Assembly: GCA_002749535.1 (NCBI GenBank)
Contig: MZZL01000393.1
Location: 631,103-695,102 of the forward strand
DNA: 64,000 nt
Source: Apophysomyces variabilis
Taxonomy: Eukaryota; Mucoromycota; Mucoromycetes; Mucorales; Mucoraceae
Direction: 5' to 3'
A model generated the notes under the pieces. It was not told the DNA's origin, did not search any database, and saw nothing but the letters and a program-made list of their open reading frames with translations. The translations under genes were made by a program, and so were the position numbers. Position 1 is the first letter of the stretch; each line of letters starts with the position of its first letter. Positions 50,256 through 60,819 of this stretch are shown here, piece after piece.

Positions 50256-50942
50256 ATGACAACTTCATCGCTCCATTATCCTTGCAATCAAATCCGCAAT
50301 ATGGATGCACCATCACGTCATTGGCGGCCATGCACGTACCCTCCACTCGCCACAACCATGCATCATCCCTACAAACGCTGGTCTTGGATCGCAGTAACAC
50401 AACCACTCCCGACAACTTCCCCATCATCTATGTTTCGCCATACCGTCGTTACCATCTCATCTTTGACGTCGACCACATCTTCTTCTGTAATACCCTGCCC
50501 TTATAGGACCACTACTTTTCCTTCACCTTCCTCACATGCACCTGTACCTGTCTTTCATGCCCAATCTATGCTCTTTTTGTTTGGATTCCTCTTCTTCCCT
50601 TGTTGGTGGGTGGGTGCTCTTCTGAGAAAACATCCAAGCAAAGTCCATGAGGCTTCAATAATAAACGCTGCACTTACTGGCAGCGGAAATATGCTAGTCG
50701 TTCATCCCTCGATGCTAGCAAATGGACGGACATCTTCAAGAGTCTTTTGGTTCGATGGAGGGCAGACAGACGCAACCAACACCGCTAATTCCACGCACAT
50801 CTTGTTAGAAAGAGAAAAAGCGATGTATGGTCGGTGGAACCAGTACATGAGCCTGGTTTCTTTCTTCTTGTCACTGACGATAGCTAGCATGTTGGTGTGG
50901 TATAAGATAGGGACCGAACGTCATTGGTGGGATAGCATGTGA
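50256..50942 (+). CDS. Two-TM membrane protein, unknown function
   Basis: A single-exon ORF of 228 codons. The first ~100 residues are Ser/Thr/Pro/His-rich and probably disordered. A first membrane segment (LFLFGFLFFPCWWVGALL) with the Phe/Trp pattern seen in several fungal membrane proteins, and a second near the C-terminus (SLVSFFLSLTIASMLVWY) flank a ~70-residue loop. An in-frame Met at 50301 (MDAPSRHWRP) is an alternative start. Family unknown. Confidence 0.6.
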   Translation: MTTSSLHYPCNQIRNMDAPSRHWRPCTYPPLATTMHHPYKRWSWIAVTQPLPTTSPSSMFRHTVVTISSLTSTTSSSVIPCPYRTTTFPSPSSHAPVPVFHAQSMLFLFGFLFFPCWWVGALLRKHPSKVHEASIINAALTGSGNMLVVHPSMLANGRTSSRVFWFDGGQTDATNTANSTHILLEREKAMYGRWNQYMSLVSFFLSLTIASMLVWYKIGTERHWWDSM

Positions 50943-52365
50943 ATAAAGTAATAGGGAAAGAATAAAGCTTGATGACAATAACAATAACATCCTGAACATC
51001 TGAATGCGCTAGAGTCTGGCATTGCTAACATAGAAAGACAGTTTGCCATAGAGTAAAAGAAAAGAAAAAATAAAGAAAGAGACGAAGGGTATGGTTGAAC
51101 CAGCAATCCGCAAGAGTCAAGTCGCAGTTTCAAAATTTCACTTCATGGATCATCCTTGCCATGTTGTTTCTGGTAAAAACGAAGCATACTTCCCATTTTC
51201 CTTTCCTATTTACTTTTTCTCCCTAGGATTTCTCAGCCATACGAACTGAATATGCAGCTTGCTACAAATATGAGCAAGGACATGTTGTTAGTAAATGTCT
51301 AAGTACATCTGCTGCTACCAAGACATTTGGGTCAGTGGTAATTGACCAAAAGATAGTATGAACATTCTGAAAGCACTTTCAAACAAGACAAAGTCAGATC
51401 GCTACATTGTTGGGAAGAAGCGTTGACAGTATTATTAGATAACATTGATTAGAATGCTTTTGCAGTTTTGGTTAAAATGATAGAATATCCAATGTAAAAG
51501 TTTGTGGATACTAATATTTCTCGTAATACTGTCCATAACTTGATGGTAACTCTGTGTAATCTATCAATGAATCAAACATAGTTCCATTTAATAAAATAAC
51601 TGATCCACAATTTTCACACAACTTGGCATCCCTTATGTCAGTTACGCAAGAGAGATTCCTGTAAAAGTGCAATTTGACAAAGACATTGCAGGTCAGATGT
51701 ATGCTTCATGCAAGTGTTATGCGAGTTGAGAGAGGACGCTTTGTGCGGTTGTAAAATCCAATGGATACTCTATCCCAACATCAAGCAAACGATTGCATTT
51801 GGTTGCCCAGGATAAAAGTCAGGTGTGTTTGACAACTTGGATTCAACTATGAATCACATAAACAGATGATCTGGAGACACGGTCGGCCAAAGGTTCCGTT
51901 CTGACAGAAAGGATTCAATATTATATGTTTACCATTAAACAAGACAGTATACAGGTGGTTGCATTTGCTTCGTTGTTTGTCTAGTTGGGCTTAAATGTAC
52001 ATTTGCATCCATTACAAACTGTTTTACTTTCGTGGATAGGACAATCTTCACTGGCTAAAGGGAGTTGCAAGAATGTATCGAAGCGATATGTGCGTTAGTT
52101 GACAACACATACTGTCTTAGAAAATCTCGCTCACCGTTCCAATATGCATTCACATCCACGAGTTTAAAGAGCTCTGTACATTGTTGACTTTATCGTGTAT
52201 CTTCAGAAGTGAAGGCCCTCATGGAAGCTGTTTCATAAGATTGGCATAGGCAAATACTTTACTTTTTTCTTTTTGTTATCTGACAGAATATTTTACGAAA
52301 ATAAATACATCTCTCTTTAAATGCGATTATGTTTACAGGTCTAGTAAAGTAGTATGATGTTTAAA
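50943..52365. other. Spacer with possible decayed retroelement traces
   Basis: Around 51240-51360 a plus-strand frame reads TEYAACYKYEQGHVVSKCLS, close to a CCHC zinc knuckle whose second cysteine is tyrosine and whose spacing is one short. Near 51640-51720 another frame reads SYAREIPVKVQFDKDIAGQM. Neither sits in an ORF with a start. They could be remnants of a gag-like gene, or chance. The rest is unstructured. Confidence 0.25.
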
Positions 52366-54114
52366 TTACAATGGAGCGAAATCCAGCTGAAGCAGGGCAA
52401 GTAACATGTTTTGCATGACATGAATCATGACGAGGACAAAGCCAACAATCATTTCAGGATATCGTGTAAATTCGCGAATAGCCTGGTCTGTGACCGAGTG
52501 CTTAAAGGCTCGTTTAAACGTCTGGCGAGTGATATAGGCGCTTGTAAGTTCGCTGGTCCAGATGATCAAAGAAGCAATAAAGGTCATCTTGTGGGTGTAG
52601 GGACTCTCTTCGGAAACTTGGCGGTCAAAGTCGAAATAGGGAAACGCTGCACGGTTGGGACCAAAATGAAGGATATTGACCCAACACAGAAAGCCAAGCA
52701 TGGTAGTGTTCTCTGCCAAGTTGCGGAGATAGAAAGATCGACCGATTTTTAGCTTGTATTCGTCGTAAGTCAAAGTGGTTCCAAAAAGCCGGACTAGCCA
52801 GTGATGGGTATACTTCGTCATCGCCAATGGATAATAGAGACAGACCCATAGAAATGACCCTAGTTGGACAATCGCGAACTGATCGACTGAGCGAAGCCGC
52901 GCAAATAGGTTTCGGTAGAAGATAAAGTAGATCATGAAGAAATAAAGCTTAAAGGTGCTTGCAAGAGGATGTGACCGAACCTTGCAGTAAAGAATATAGT
53001 CCGTAATGGCATCCATAACGTAAATTGCGCCTACCCAGCTGTAGACGTATATAAATGCATCGAGGGAGGTGTGAGGAAGCGTGGACAGAAAGAGGTATGC
53101 ATATGCTTCGCCTGCAACTAGCGCGAATAGTGCAATTGACAATGCTGTGCAAAACCATAGAAACCGTCGATAAGATGCAGGCATTTGCCAGGTTAAATTT
53201 GTTAGTCTAGCTGTCATTGTCATCGTTGCCGCCTGCGGCCACGCGAATGGTAGCTTTGGTTGTTCTATGATCAAGCTCGGCCGTCTCTGACGATGTCGGT
53301 GTATGATAATAAGTGCAATCCATAAAGGCATAGACATGGTGAAGAAGGTAAGGAAAATCCAGCTAAGTGTATCCTTTTCTAACGTAGTGAATTGGAAATG
53401 ACCGATGACAGCGATGACCTGGGAAACAGTCCAAAATAGGAAAAACGAGAAACCTGCACCGAGACAAGATGGCCACCACTATCATGTGGGGAGGGAAAAA
53501 CAGAGGTTAAGTTGACATATGCAACACAAAAAGCCGGAGAGACTATTACTTACGTTCAACGCGTAGAGACTGAACATTTTCGTCACCATGAATAATGCTA
53601 TGGCATTATAAAGGCCGTAATACCAAAATAAAAAGAACCAAAAATTGATCAGCTTGGGTGATCGGTTAAGATATTCGCATGGCATTGACGAGCAATCATC
53701 GAAGGGAATCGGAATGGAGCACCAAACAAGTACCTAGGAAAAGTTAATCTTTTGAGTTGGCGCCCTTTTCCCTTTTAGAATGAATGGTAGTACGAAACTC
53801 ACTATCATGACGGGTAAAATATGGAGAATTAACGCACGTTTCCAAAATGACTCGGTCCACCGAACCACGCGAGCGGTTGATGGCCTCAGTACACGATTCA
53901 ACAATGGTGTGTGTTCATCTACATTTTCGACTAAGCTTGTAACGGATGCTGATCTCCATAACTCATCATTGCTATACTATGATCAAAGAAAGACAAAAAG
54001 ATGCGGCCAAGCAAATAGATATGAATAAATTGTGTGTGTATTTTTGAAATTAGACTTTTCTGCCCTTACGTTCCATGCATCTTCGCTGTTTCCTTGTTGA
54101 AACTGTTGGTACAT
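52366..54114 (-). CDS. Polytopic membrane protein, unknown family (about 503 aa)
   Basis: Four exons (54114-54070, 53976-53803, 53733-53554, 53478-52366), all phase 0, give about 503 aa. The N-terminus is cytosolic-like (MYQQFQQGNSEDAWN, then a TPLLNR dileucine motif). About nine hydrophobic segments follow, for example LILHILPVMIVLVWCSIPIP, FWFFLFWYYGLYNAIALF, FFMIYFIFYRNLF and YPEMIVGFVLVMIHVMQNM. Charged loops contain RHRQRRP. It resembles a transporter or multipass scaffold but shows no signature I can name. Further 5' exons near 54.2-54.5 kb cannot be excluded. Confidence 0.7.
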
Positions 54115-57050
54115 GACAAAACCTGTTGTCGCACAGAATAAATAAATTCACAAAGAAAAAAACAGAGAATAAAAAGAATAGAAAAGGTAGGAAGAGAGAA
54201 AGAAGAAAAGAAGGAAGTAAGTGTAAGACCAGTGAATTAAAAAAAAATGGAAGAGGGCACACAAAGGGGGACATCGAAAAGTTTTACCTGTTTCGGGATG
54301 AACCCGGGTCAAGCCGTTTACATAGTTACCTCTTTTTTTTTCTTTTGGTTTGTATCCAATCAACAGTGAGTTATCGGATGTCAACATGCAGACGTTCTTC
54401 AAAGATGCGGAGCACATGATAAAGTAACTTACTAAAGTGCCTACAATTGATCGTATCAACCCTATCATTGTATAACTATTTCACGCCATATTTCTCAGTT
54501 TAATAAAAAGAACGTATGAGCCATGTTATTTCTCATGGATAACGTGACCTGACTGGTCTGTGGCGGTCCCCCTCGAGACAAAGGTGAGAGATACTTATAG
54601 ACAGAGAGAAAGAGCGAAAGAGAGAGGTATTCGCGGTTGCACTACAATAAGGAACTCCGCCCATGCTTTAACACAGTCAGTAAGTTGGCGACCTAGTTCA
54701 TGGCACATTGGCCGTTCCGTGATAAGAAATGCCTTGATTAAAAGTAGAGCTTGGCTGAATCTTATTCGTCTAAAGATATCTTCAATCAAACATTAACAGG
54801 GTATGACAAACTTCTTGGAAACAAGGGGGCTGACGTAAATGAAAGATGGATGGAGCGCTTCTGGAGCATATGAGGGTCCGGTGGGCTATTGTGTTCCAGG
54901 GCACCATAGACTAAATCGAGAGCAAGTATCATCAGCAAGGCCGATAAAGGGAAAAATGACGATGAGGGTTGACTATTCCGTCCTAAAACGAACGTCCGCC
55001 CTTAATCCCCGACAGCGGCTGGTCATGATGATGCTTCCTGGAACGTGTCAGATCCCTTTGGTTTCCAGTGCAACTCCTGTCAGACATGCTACATGACGCC
55101 CAGCTTTGCTTCTTGCCTGAAGGAGACAACTGTCTCACACTTCCTGTTTCCAAAAGAACATTTTGGCGGTGAAGGAAAAAATAAGAAAAGAAAAGGGCGT
55201 AGCAAAACAGTGAAACTTGAGAGAGCCACAGTCGATCGGGGCACTTAATTTTATTTTTATTTTTATTTAATCTACAATTAAAACTATGTACTCGCTCCTG
55301 ATATGCTATGTCTAAATATTTCAAGCAGTTGTTATTATATTGCTTGTTATGTTGAGCAACCGACGATGCTCATGTGGACTAAACTGATGGACACTGATGT
55401 TTTCATACTAACGTGGCCCCACTTGTAATCTTTAATATACAGGCACATTTGTGTATGCATTACGAATAGATCACATATAGTACGTCACTTAGTGTACGCT
55501 GAGACACTTTTGCCGCAAAACTAAGACCAAGGCCCATCCGCAGCAACAAATTGTCTGACTTGAATGCCTTATAAAAATGAGTTCTGCTTCTTTCGGCTGA
55601 AGTCACACACTCCTCATAACATTCTTATTTCGCAGATTGCCAGCTTATTTCTCACTAGAAAAAAGGCACAACCATTTACTCTGTCACAGCGTTGCTTACA
55701 CTTGAAGATTGACCATCTCAAAGTTACACCCTAACAATGTGCTTGTCCATTTCAGCACTACGCTACCTAAGATTTTCTGCGTAATCCCATAGATAAAGGT
55801 CATACGTTCAGTACGTAAACTAAATCGGTAGGCCATAAACTACCAGTAGAACTTGTTGAAAGCCTGGATAATTGCACGCAAGCTCCCTTTTCGTGGAGAC
55901 GTATAGTTACGTTTTGCCGTGCTAGATAATCGTATCACAAAATACAATGTGTTTTATATTCACTATCGATGAATTGGTACAACGCAGTATCGGTGTCTGC
56001 ATTTGAAGCACCTGTAGCTACAGGCTATGTATGTAACCTGTGCGAGACTCAGATTGGTTAGAGTTCAGTTCAAATAGGTTGATTCACTATATACATTTCG
56101 TAAAATTTATAAAGAAAAAAAATATAATGATCGCGCTAGGGCAAGGGAACAACGACACGCGAAAAGATAAAGTATTTCAGATCCCAGAGGTGGTTCACGA
56201 TGTCTACCATCTTTAGACTCGGACATCCTTCAGCATCTAAACTTGTATGGATGTGCAGGATATTCCTTACAAATTCTAATGGCATCTATGCAACACGCTT
56301 AGCGCTGAGTACAATGTATGCTATCAGTCAGAAAACATTTGCCCAGAATTGCATTTACAATAGTCTGACATAAGCTACTGCTTGATGTGACAACCCTTTT
56401 GTTCTGTTACTCGTTCCCTTCGTGACTTGTATCTGTTTTGTATGCTGCAATAATATGTTTAATATCAGCGTATACAGTAGATTAGCATCTTTTGTAACGG
56501 TTAGCGCGTGGAAAACATAATAATTATTAGGAAGGAAAAAAAAAGGAGTATATAAAAAGCATAGACAGCTGGCCGACTCTCAACGAATTGGATGCGATTA
56601 GAGCCAGCGAACATTAAACAAGAAAACGAAAGATAGAGACAAATAGATACATCTTCCAGGGTGTGAGACGGGAATGGAAAGAAAAAATACTGAATAGGCA
56701 CGAGCTGCTCTACATAGGATTTGTTTTGAGCCGGAGAAACATTCTATATAAAACAAATTATCGTACTCTTTACTCTGAGAACTACAGACGCTGTACTTCC
56801 AACCGTGTGTCGTATTTCCTTGGCTAATTTACACTGAAGCGACAGGCAGGAACCCGGCCAAAGAAAAAGAAAATATTAAAGGATACCATACGGTCAACTT
56901 TTGGTAGAGCCTAGATATCCCGCCAGACAGCGAGATGGGAGAGCAATAATACAACCAAGATAAAATCACATTTTTGAATTAAAAAGGGATTTTATTAAAT
57001 TTTCAGGAAGAGTAATATAGCGGAGAGAGGTTTATCAGTAGCACAAAGTT
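54115..57050. other. 2.9-kb largely gene-free interval
   Basis: Purine-rich DNA near 54130-54260 and AT-rich DNA from 55.26 kb. A plus-strand frame at about 55020-55248 is Cys-rich (FQCNSCQTCYMTPSFASC) and then Lys-rich, but lacks a start and splice context. No RNA gene recognised. Confidence 0.45.
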
Positions 57051-57760
57051 TTACAAGTCTTTTCTAGCTTCTAATGCGGCTGCAAGTTGCGCGAACTGGA
57101 CATTTTTTGATTCTTGGAATGACGCGCGTGCATCGATTTCTTCCTTTGTCAGCTGGACGACGAGGACCGGGCAGGGACAATGTCTGACCAGGTGATCTGA
57201 GACTGAACCGACCAGATAGCGTTTCAGCGCACTATTTCCACGACTACCCGTGACCAAGTAAGTTGGCTTCACACAACGACAGTAATCCTGGATGGACAGT
57301 TTGGGATCGCCCCTGAGAACTTCGGACGAGACTTTGTTAAACTGAGATGGTTCCCATAGAATTAGTATGAGCAATAGTCCCTAACCCTTTCTTTTCTTTA
57401 GGATTGATATATGCTTACTCCATGTTTTTGCAAAACTCGGATGATCTCGTAGATCAATGCACTCTTGACAAATGCCATGGTATCTTCGGGAATTTCCGCG
57501 TGACTGATATCTGCTGCTGTTGCTTGAGATTGAGGCGCAAATAGAGTCTTGTAGTCGGATTGATTCATGATATGACATATCCTGATATCGTCATCCGGTC
57601 GTACGAGGCCTGTGCGAATGGCTTTGGCTAGCATCGCATCACTATCCTTTGTATGATCATAAGCAATGACAATCGTGCGGTTGTGGTTTGGATTGGTATC
57701 CAAATGTAAGGGTTCAGGGAAGAACTTTGTTGGTAAGGGTTGTAGGGCCAAAGAATCCAT
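57051..57760 (-). CDS. Universal stress protein (USP) family
   Basis: Two exons (57760-57419, 57341-57051) give 210 aa. The USP fold is recognisable from NRTIVIAYDHTKDSDAML at strand 1, RPDDDIRICHIMN after helix 1, and the C-terminal nucleotide-binding signature VTGSRGNSALKRYLVGSVSD followed by HCPCPVLVV, i.e. the G-x2-G-x9-G-S/T pattern of ATP-binding USPs. The N-terminal 30 residues are an extension. Fungal USP proteins are common; partner and stress are unknown. Confidence 0.9.
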
Positions 57761-57851
57761 TATGCTTTAGAGATTAGATGAGAAGCAAAAAAGTTTATGA
57801 TTTCGAAAAGAGCATGAATCACAGGCGTTTTTATCTGTTGATTTGGAACAA

Positions 57852-58100
57852 TCATACGACTCGGATTAAAATAATTACCCGGTTTTTGGGTGCAATCTCG
57901 CCTGTTTCTTGAGCATTTCTCGCTTTTTTAGGCGCCGCTTGCTCATGGATGCTGAGTGAGAATACGATCTGAGCTATTTGCAAGCCCGAGGTCATGGATT
58001 CCTTTTGTTTAAGCGTCAAAACATCTGATTTTAGACAGAATGTCATGTCTTGTAGCTGAACCTGTATCGTAAGATTATGGGCTAGGTTGGATAAGTCCAC
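57852..58100 (-). CDS. Uncertain small ORF or exon (about 82 codons)
   Basis: The frame reads DLSNLAHNLTIQVQLQDMTF, then SGLQIAQIVFSLSIHEQ and ends in a Lys/Glu-rich stretch. It has no ATG at its 5' end; it starts after a TTGCAG acceptor with TG, so an upstream exon ending in A could supply a split start codon, as in the H4 gene. A good donor (CGG|GTAATT) lies near its end, so it may also be an internal exon. Family not recognised. Confidence 0.35.
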   Translation of the reverse strand: MDLSNLAHNLTIQVQLQDMTFCLKSDVLTLKQKESMTSGLQIAQIVFSLSIHEQAAPKKARNAQETGEIAPKNRVIILIRVV

Positions 58101-58859
58101 TGCAAGCTACTTAGAGAAACTTGACTGCTTTAGGATCAAACTATAGTAGTTATGCCGTTCAACTCATTCAGGCTGAATAAACCGATTACTGCTATCTTCG
58201 AAAAGCCAGTAGATTCCTTGTCGGTAACGTTGTTTATGCATAACAGAAAAGGAAAGCATTAGATACCTACCCGACAGTTTACAGTGCTAGCTAAAGGCAG
58301 TTTAGCAGGTAAAACTTTTCCAACTGTATTGGGTCATTGCCAAAAGAAAAACCAGTAAGCGATCGAGTCTTATTGAAAGAGCCATCCTTTCATATTTATG
58401 GCAAAAAGGCAGGGTAATCAGAAAGCACAAACGTTTGCAAACAATAACCTCTTTTTGTGCAACAAGAAACATCCGATCCGATCCGGGCAATGAACATTCA
58501 TGCGTACTATAACATTCCGAACTTTGCCTCAGGGTATTATGCTAGGCAATACTAATACAGCCGCTTTATCACAAGATAGAGGTTTATAAGCATGGTTGTA
58601 TTGCACATGCTAAACCGCCTAGTTCATTCTATACAGGCGCCATAGGGCCAAGAACATTTTGCTATATTTTGCGATCGGCGTTTTGATCTATGTGAACAGG
58701 GGGAGATGTATGGAATGGATACGGCAACGCTACTTTTTGTGATAGTTATCACTAAAATAATAATAAAAAAGGAGCAACAAAACTCAGGGCCACCAATAAT
58801 GAAAAACTGTTTATTTCCTCTCCATGCGACGACATAATGGTACGGATATTCAGGGAAAC
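58101..58859. other. Gene-free spacer
   Basis: No convincing ORF, RNA gene or repeat. Confidence 0.45.
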
Positions 58860-60057
58860 CTACTGGAATAAATGAAGGGATACACTGTGAGACTTAAAAG
58901 TCTCATAGATCGCGTAAATGGTATAAATCGCATATAAGATGTACAGACGTCGCATAGCTCGACTAATCAAACGTAGCACAAATCTCACAAAAGTCGCATT
59001 CTGTATGCCATGTGACTTTCCTGCGACGTGTTCAGCGTTTCTTTCCCATAGTGAAAGCTTTCGCCAATCTTTCGATTTTTTGATTAATAGCTTTTTTCCT
59101 AAAATCGTTATTTCGACTTCATAATCATCATCTATGATGCTCTTCAACACCTTCTTGACCTCGCCATTGGGGTAATTTAGCTGTAGACATTCCGTATGTG
59201 TTTTGTTTAACACGGGCCTTCTGTTTGGCAATATCATATTCAAGCCAATTTCTCGAAAGAGTTGCGAAGCGATTTTCTTAGCGGAGTCAGGATCACCTCT
59301 GTCAAAATCTGCATACGTTTAAATTGTATGGTTTCGAGCGCTTGTCATTTATTAAATCGCTTGCAGATCGGCAGAGCATATATGTTGAAGGGAGATGAAA
59401 CAATGAACGAACGTGGCGAAGTTGATGAAAAAGACACACCAGAAAACTCTCTCGCAGCTTTACTTGAAACAAGTATCCAGGGAATTCATCCTTCAATGAC
59501 AAGAAGGAACTCCATTTACATTTCTTGTCCTGCTGCACAGATATTCCATATGTATCAATGAGTTTCTGGCGTTCCTTTGTCAATTCATTGATATTCGTGA
59601 ATATTGGATAGATGTCTTGAACAGGCTTATATAATACGCCTGGGATGCGCTTATGCATGCCAGATTACAAAACTTTTCGGCGGCTGTCTGGGTTGGCCAG
59701 GACGCGCTGTTCAAATCCAGCTATTGCTTGCTTAGGATTATGCTTTCCTTTGTAGCTTTCATGATTATGCTTCCCTATATGCTCCGTGGTAATGAGACAA
59801 TCTGACTCGAAAAATTTCATGCGAGCAGGTACATTTGAGCAGGATTACTCCTTGTGGCATGCTGGACAACCATGCGATAGTTGCTTTGCATTCTGTTGCT
59901 TATTCCATGCCGGACTTATGGGAGTTGCTTTTCCCTCGCATGCGTCATTATTGCATTGAAGGACGCCATTACGAATGTTGGTCACAGTGTTTCCTTTCGC
60001 CGTTCTCACGGTGTCTTGCCGGAACAAACTCCAGTCAATATCGTTACTGAAGGTCAA
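58860..60057 (-). pseudogene. Decayed transposon-derived gene with zinc-chelating N-terminus
   Basis: Consecutive minus-strand frames broken by stops and frameshifts encode one coherent protein: MTFSNDIDWSLFRQDTVRTA, LQCNNDACEGKATPISPAW, HGCPACHKE, then a stop, FFESDCLITTEHIGKHNHES, PKQAIAGFEQRVLANPDS, a stop, HKRIPGVLYKPVQDIYPIF, and further down KIASQLFREIGLNMILPNRR. The Cys/His spacing and GKHNH block recall the GCM/WRKY-like DNA-binding domain of Mutator-like transposases. The downstream end has decayed into IYAIYTIYAIY-type low complexity. No terminal inverted repeats were found by eye. Confidence 0.5.
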
Positions 60058-60373
60058 CTTCTCGTTATTCTGAACTAACTCGTGTGTTTCAACTACATCG
60101 CCGTCAGGAAATTGTTCGTCTTCGGGACCTGTAGCACTACTATATTTGGAAATAGTAGAGATATCTCGGACATAGACGTTAGTACTACGCTATGTCCGGC
60201 TAGCTCTAGTATAACAGGTTAAGGTGACATTCCTGTGGCATTGTTTAATATATCTATTCTGGTTCGGTCAGATGAAGGAAAAGAAGGAAATAAGCGCCAG
60301 GCAATAAGTAAGCAAGTTGGCTTGCAACTCTTAATAAGAATAGCAAAAATTGACTCCTAGTTAACTTGGGACT

Positions 60374-60554
60374 TTATTTTCCGATCAAAGAGTCGATTTT
60401 GACATTTGACCAGGTTTCATTGCTATTCCCTTCAAATTCATTTCTCTTGCTTTTCTTTATCCCCCCGGATCCCAATATCAATACGGCCAAGACAGCAAAT
60501 GGGATGAATAAAAAGCTAACATAGTCAAGGGATTGCACTCTGTCAAGAGCGGTC
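60374..60554 (-). CDS. Possible tiny single-pass membrane protein (about 60 aa)
   Basis: An open exon after an AGAATAG acceptor encodes TALDRVQSLDYVSF, one membrane helix (LFIPFAVLAVLILG) and a polar tail ending KIDSLIGK. Upstream, GAAAT|GTTCGA about 49 nt away would supply AT to complete a split ATG, with a CTAAT branch point between. This is consistent but not proven; it could also be the last exon of a longer gene. Confidence 0.4.
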
Positions 60555-60819
60555 CTATTCTTTTTGTGGCATGGAAACCGGAAAAAGAATTAGGAAGTCG
60601 AACATTTCAGAGATACGATAGTATATTGCCAGTTTTTGAGCGGGAACAATGACAGCAGCAAGGAAAAGGTTTTATTTTCTATCTACAGTTTCGAGGATAT
60701 AGCAAATTACATAAGATATTGGATTAGCAAAGCTACAAGCAAAGTTAAAGACAAGCGAGAATAATACAATTTTTTTTGTGAAGCGTAGGTATGTGCAATA
60801 ATATGTTACAGATATCGAT

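Noticed and set aside
55045..55248. Cys-rich then Lys-rich plus ORF
   Set aside because: The CxxC spacing is suggestive, but a stop lies just upstream, the only Met is internal, and the Lys tail comes from an A-rich run.
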